Source of the DNA: Brevundimonas sp. UBA4609 | Lineage (GTDB): Bacteria > Pseudomonadota > Alphaproteobacteria > Caulobacterales > Caulobacteraceae | Direction of reading: 5' to 3' | Assembly: GCA_002386585.1 (NCBI GenBank) | Contig: DGIZ01000248.1 | Location: 1-10,203 of the forward strand | Length of the DNA: 10,203 nt | Shown: positions 8,633-10,203 of the stretch, piece after piece | Layout of the letters: each line of letters opens with the position of its first letter | Numbering within the stretch: the stretch's first letter is position 1 | Notes under the pieces: model-generated | What the model saw: the letters and a program-made list of their open reading frames with translations, nothing else | The model's database searches: none | What the model was told of the DNA's origin: nothing | Translations under genes and position numbers: made by a program

Positions 8633-8661
8633 GCGACAACTGGATGACAGAATGATGACAG
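8633..8661 (-). promoter_or_regulatory. Pho box (PhoB-binding site), three 11-base-spaced repeats, ahead of receptor 2
   Basis: On the minus strand, reading toward receptor 2, CTGTCAT (8661-8655) is followed by CATT and a second exact CTGTCAT (8650-8644), then by CCAG and a third, degenerate TTGTCGC (8639-8633). The repeat period is exactly 11 bases. The well-studied enterobacterial Pho box is two CTGTCA-type repeats in the same 11-base register. The site lies 100-128 bases before the ATG of receptor 2, after the stop of the upstream capsule gene on the same strand, so receptor 2 is its natural target. A -10 element downstream is not obvious; GCTTAA around 8613-8608 is a weak candidate. Confidence 0.8.
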
Positions 8662-8710
8662 CGCCGAAGGGTGGCTTGAGAGCCACACCCGGAAACAGCC
8701 GTTCGGCGAC

Positions 8711-9955
8711 CTAGGCCAGCCGAGTCTCCAAGGCGTCGGCCACGCGCTCGGCGGTGGCGATCATGGCGCGCGGCTCATGATAGTTGCCGTTGATCTGGGT
8801 GCGATTGATCACATAGGCGCGGAATGCCGCGAAAAGCTTGAGATCCGCCGGCTTCGGGGCCCGCCAGAAACCGTCCAGCGACTGTTGATCCGCCAGCCCT
8901 TCGAAATCGAAGAAGGCCTGCCCCAGCACCTTGACCGGCGTGCCGAAACCCAGAGCCGACAGGGCGGCGCTGGAATTGTTGACCACCATCCCCTGCGAAG
9001 CGCGGCAGAGCTGAGCCAGATTGCCGCCGTCGATGAAGTCGACGCGGTCCTGCAGACCGCGCGCCTCGGCCATCCGACGCGTCTCGCGCGCGAGATTGAT
9101 GATGCCCGGATCAAGCGGATGATTCTTGACCACGAGGCGGCTGCCTGCCGGCGCGCTGGCGGCGAAGCTGTCCATCACCTGCGCCAGGAAGGACAGGTTG
9201 TCGTGAATGTCGGAATAGCGCAGCAGTTGGGCGTCGCCGTCGCGCTGCAGGCAGACGATGAAGAAGGGGCCCTTGGCCTTCAGACGCCCGGCGTCGCTGG
9301 CGCCTCGGGGGCGCAGGCCCAACTCAAGATAGCGGCGCACGTGCCCCAGGCACTGACGCCAGGGCGAGGCCGAATAGTGATGGCGGTACTGGGGAAACAG
9401 CAGCCGCCCCAGCGGCTGAACCGCATGATAGAGACTGATGTTGATGACGTGATGCGGCAGGATTCTGCCGACAGGCCGGGACACCGGCAACTCCGGCGGC
9501 GGCGGCGGATAGCCTGCAGCCGAGCGCGGTAAGGCGCTGGAAGCGTTGACGCCGTTGCGCTCCAGGGTGATCCAGTCCGGCCGGAAGTACCCGTTTTCGA
9601 GCACCCAGACACGCGCTTTCAAGCGATCCGCCTGGCTGAGGACGCCCTGATTGTACGGGCCGCCTTCTCCGAACACGATAATGTCGGTGAAATCGGCGGC
9701 GAGAGCGGACAGCCGTTCAGGCCAAAGCTCCGCCTTCTCGCGGAACGCCAGGCCGCCGGAACGCCTCCAGTTCGACACGTCGCCCGCATTGAACAACATG
9801 CGTCGCACCTCGCCGCCGCGCGACTCGATGGCGCGCGCCAGCACGCGTCCGAAACGGCCGAAGGGCGCGGACACGATAAGAAAGCGACGGCCCGTCAGAT
9901 CCACTGAGATCTGAAGACTTAGCTCGGACTGGTCGGGGTCAAAGGGCGCGAGCAA
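8711..9955 (-). CDS. kpsS: KpsS-type capsule polysaccharide biosynthesis protein (Kdo transferase family)
   Basis: The protein resembles KpsS, which in group 2 capsule systems acts with KpsC to build the beta-linked Kdo linker on a lipid anchor at the inner face of the cytoplasmic membrane (GT99-type). Visible family features, numbered from the TTG at 9955 (414 residues): the first strand FLIVSAPFGRFGR (25-37), LENGYFRPDWITLE with GVN after it (119-137), LQRDGDAQLLRYSDI (236-250), RLVVKNHPLDPG (273-284), VVNNSSAALSALGFGTPVKV (324-343), and SLDGFW (359-364). The HP and NSS motifs and the tail order match the family. The start is uncertain: TTG at 9955 has only a weak CGAGAG ten bases upstream, and a GTG at 9904 would begin just before the first strand. 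No kpsC or exporter gene is in view, so a capsule role, rather than another surface glycolipid, is inferred from homology. Confidence 0.75.
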   Translation of the reverse strand: MLAPFDPDQSELSLQISVDLTGRRFLIVSAPFGRFGRVLARAIESRGGEVRRMLFNAGDVSNWRRSGGLAFREKAELWPERLSALAADFTDIIVFGEGGPYNQGVLSQADRLKARVWVLENGYFRPDWITLERNGVNASSALPRSAAGYPPPPPELPVSRPVGRILPHHVINISLYHAVQPLGRLLFPQYRHHYSASPWRQCLGHVRRYLELGLRPRGASDAGRLKAKGPFFIVCLQRDGDAQLLRYSDIHDNLSFLAQVMDSFAASAPAGSRLVVKNHPLDPGIINLARETRRMAEARGLQDRVDFIDGGNLAQLCRASQGMVVNNSSAALSALGFGTPVKVLGQAFFDFEGLADQQSLDGFWRAPKPADLKLFAAFRAYVINRTQINGNYHEPRAMIATAERVADALETRLA

Positions 9956-9983
9956 ACGCTGATATCTCTCGAAAGCAGGCCCT

Positions 9984-10011
9984 ATTAATAGCCAGGCCGA
10001 CGTATTGGCAA
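9984..10011 (-). promoter_or_regulatory. Candidate promoter of the kpsS-like gene
   Basis: On the minus strand TTGCCA (10011-10006) precedes TATTAAT (9990-9984) with a spacer of 15 or 16 bases depending on the hexamer chosen. It sits 29 bases before the TTG start, between the upstream hairpin and the gene. The short spacer keeps confidence low. Confidence 0.3.
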
Positions 10012-10049
10012 GGCGAAATGGGGACCACCTTTGGGCCTAAGCTATTGAA

Positions 10050-10087
10050 TCAAGGCCGCCGAACCCGTCGGAGCTCGGCGGCCTTGA
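10050..10087 (-). terminator. Perfect 13-base hairpin downstream of the OmpA-like gene
   Basis: TCAAGGCCGCCGA (10050-10062) is the exact reverse complement of TCGGCGGCCTTGA (10075-10087), with a 12-base loop. It lies about 52 bases after the stop of the OmpA-like gene and before the kpsS-like gene. The tract after it on the minus strand (TTCAATAGC) is not a strong U run, so it may be a weak terminator or a transcript-stabilising end. A second, smaller hairpin with one G-U pair (10109-10116 with 10125-10132) lies between it and the stop codon. Confidence 0.6.
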
Positions 10088-10139
10088 CCCTTCATCAACA
10101 AAGCCTTCGGGAGCCGATCGAGACCGGCCCCCTCAGGGC

Positions 10140-10203
10140 TTAGAAGTTGATGTCGACGGTGGCGCGACGGTTCAGCGGCTCACGCACGCCGTCGGCGGTG
10201 GGC
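10140..10203 (-). CDS. OmpA-family protein, extreme C-terminus (5' part outside window)
   Basis: Only the last 20 codons are inside the window, ending in a TAA at 10142-10140. They read TADGVREPLNRRATVDINF at the C-terminus. The segment GVREPLNRR followed by a short hydrophobic strand is typical of the end of the OmpA C-terminal peptidoglycan-binding domain (the conserved NRRV/A strand), which anchors the outer membrane to the cell wall. The terminal phenylalanine fits an envelope protein. With so little sequence visible the family is likely but not certain, and nothing can be said about the N-terminal part. Confidence 0.65.
   Translation of the reverse strand, partial: PTADGVREPLNRRATVDINF

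Noticed and set aside
6107..8647. Long open frame (846 codons) on the plus strand opposite receptor 2
   Set aside because: It is the antisense shadow of receptor 2, with low-complexity Val/Arg/Asp/Gln-rich translation and no recognisable motif. It also runs through the receptor's start and into the upstream region.

Overview
The window looks like a chromosomal segment of a GC-rich alphaproteobacterium, most likely Caulobacterales (Brevundimonas or Caulobacter type). This rests on the strong G/C bias at third codon positions, two large TonB-dependent receptors of the kind these genomes carry in dozens, an agmatine-to-putrescine gene pair, and an OmpA-like C-terminus. The genus is inferred from composition and protein style, not from a marker gene. 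No tRNA, rRNA, mobile element or CRISPR array was seen.

Layout from left to right. (1) Positions 1-746, + strand: C-terminal part of a parallel beta-helix protein. (2) Positions 720-962: an unusually AT-rich stretch (about 33% GC over 721-820) with inverted repeats and a weak Fur-like site, then a structured leader with a terminator-like hairpin. (3) Positions 963-3944, + strand: a 993-residue TonB-dependent receptor (receptor 1) with a TTG start and five closely spaced cysteine pairs. It ends at a strong terminator at 3968-4005 that also separates it from the converging genes. (4) Positions 5911-4898 and 4898-4032, - strand: aguA and aguB, joined by a TGATG stop/start overlap, which convert agmatine to putrescine. 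(5) Positions 8533-6083, - strand: a second TonB-dependent receptor (816 residues, receptor 2) with its own terminator at 6013-6049. Upstream of it is a very good three-repeat Pho box at 8633-8661. (6) Positions 9955-8711, - strand: a KpsS-type capsule polysaccharide gene. (7) Positions 10203-10140, - strand: the last residues of an OmpA-family protein, followed by two hairpins.

Most genes are cell-envelope or nutrient-uptake functions, each transcribed as its own unit apart from the aguA-aguB operon. The most informative regulatory signal is the Pho box, which predicts that receptor 2 is induced by phosphate starvation through PhoB. No clearly novel multi-gene system was found. The points worth a second look are regulatory (Pho box, AT-rich operator region, leader hairpin) and structural (loop cysteine pairs, a calcium-loop-like insertion).
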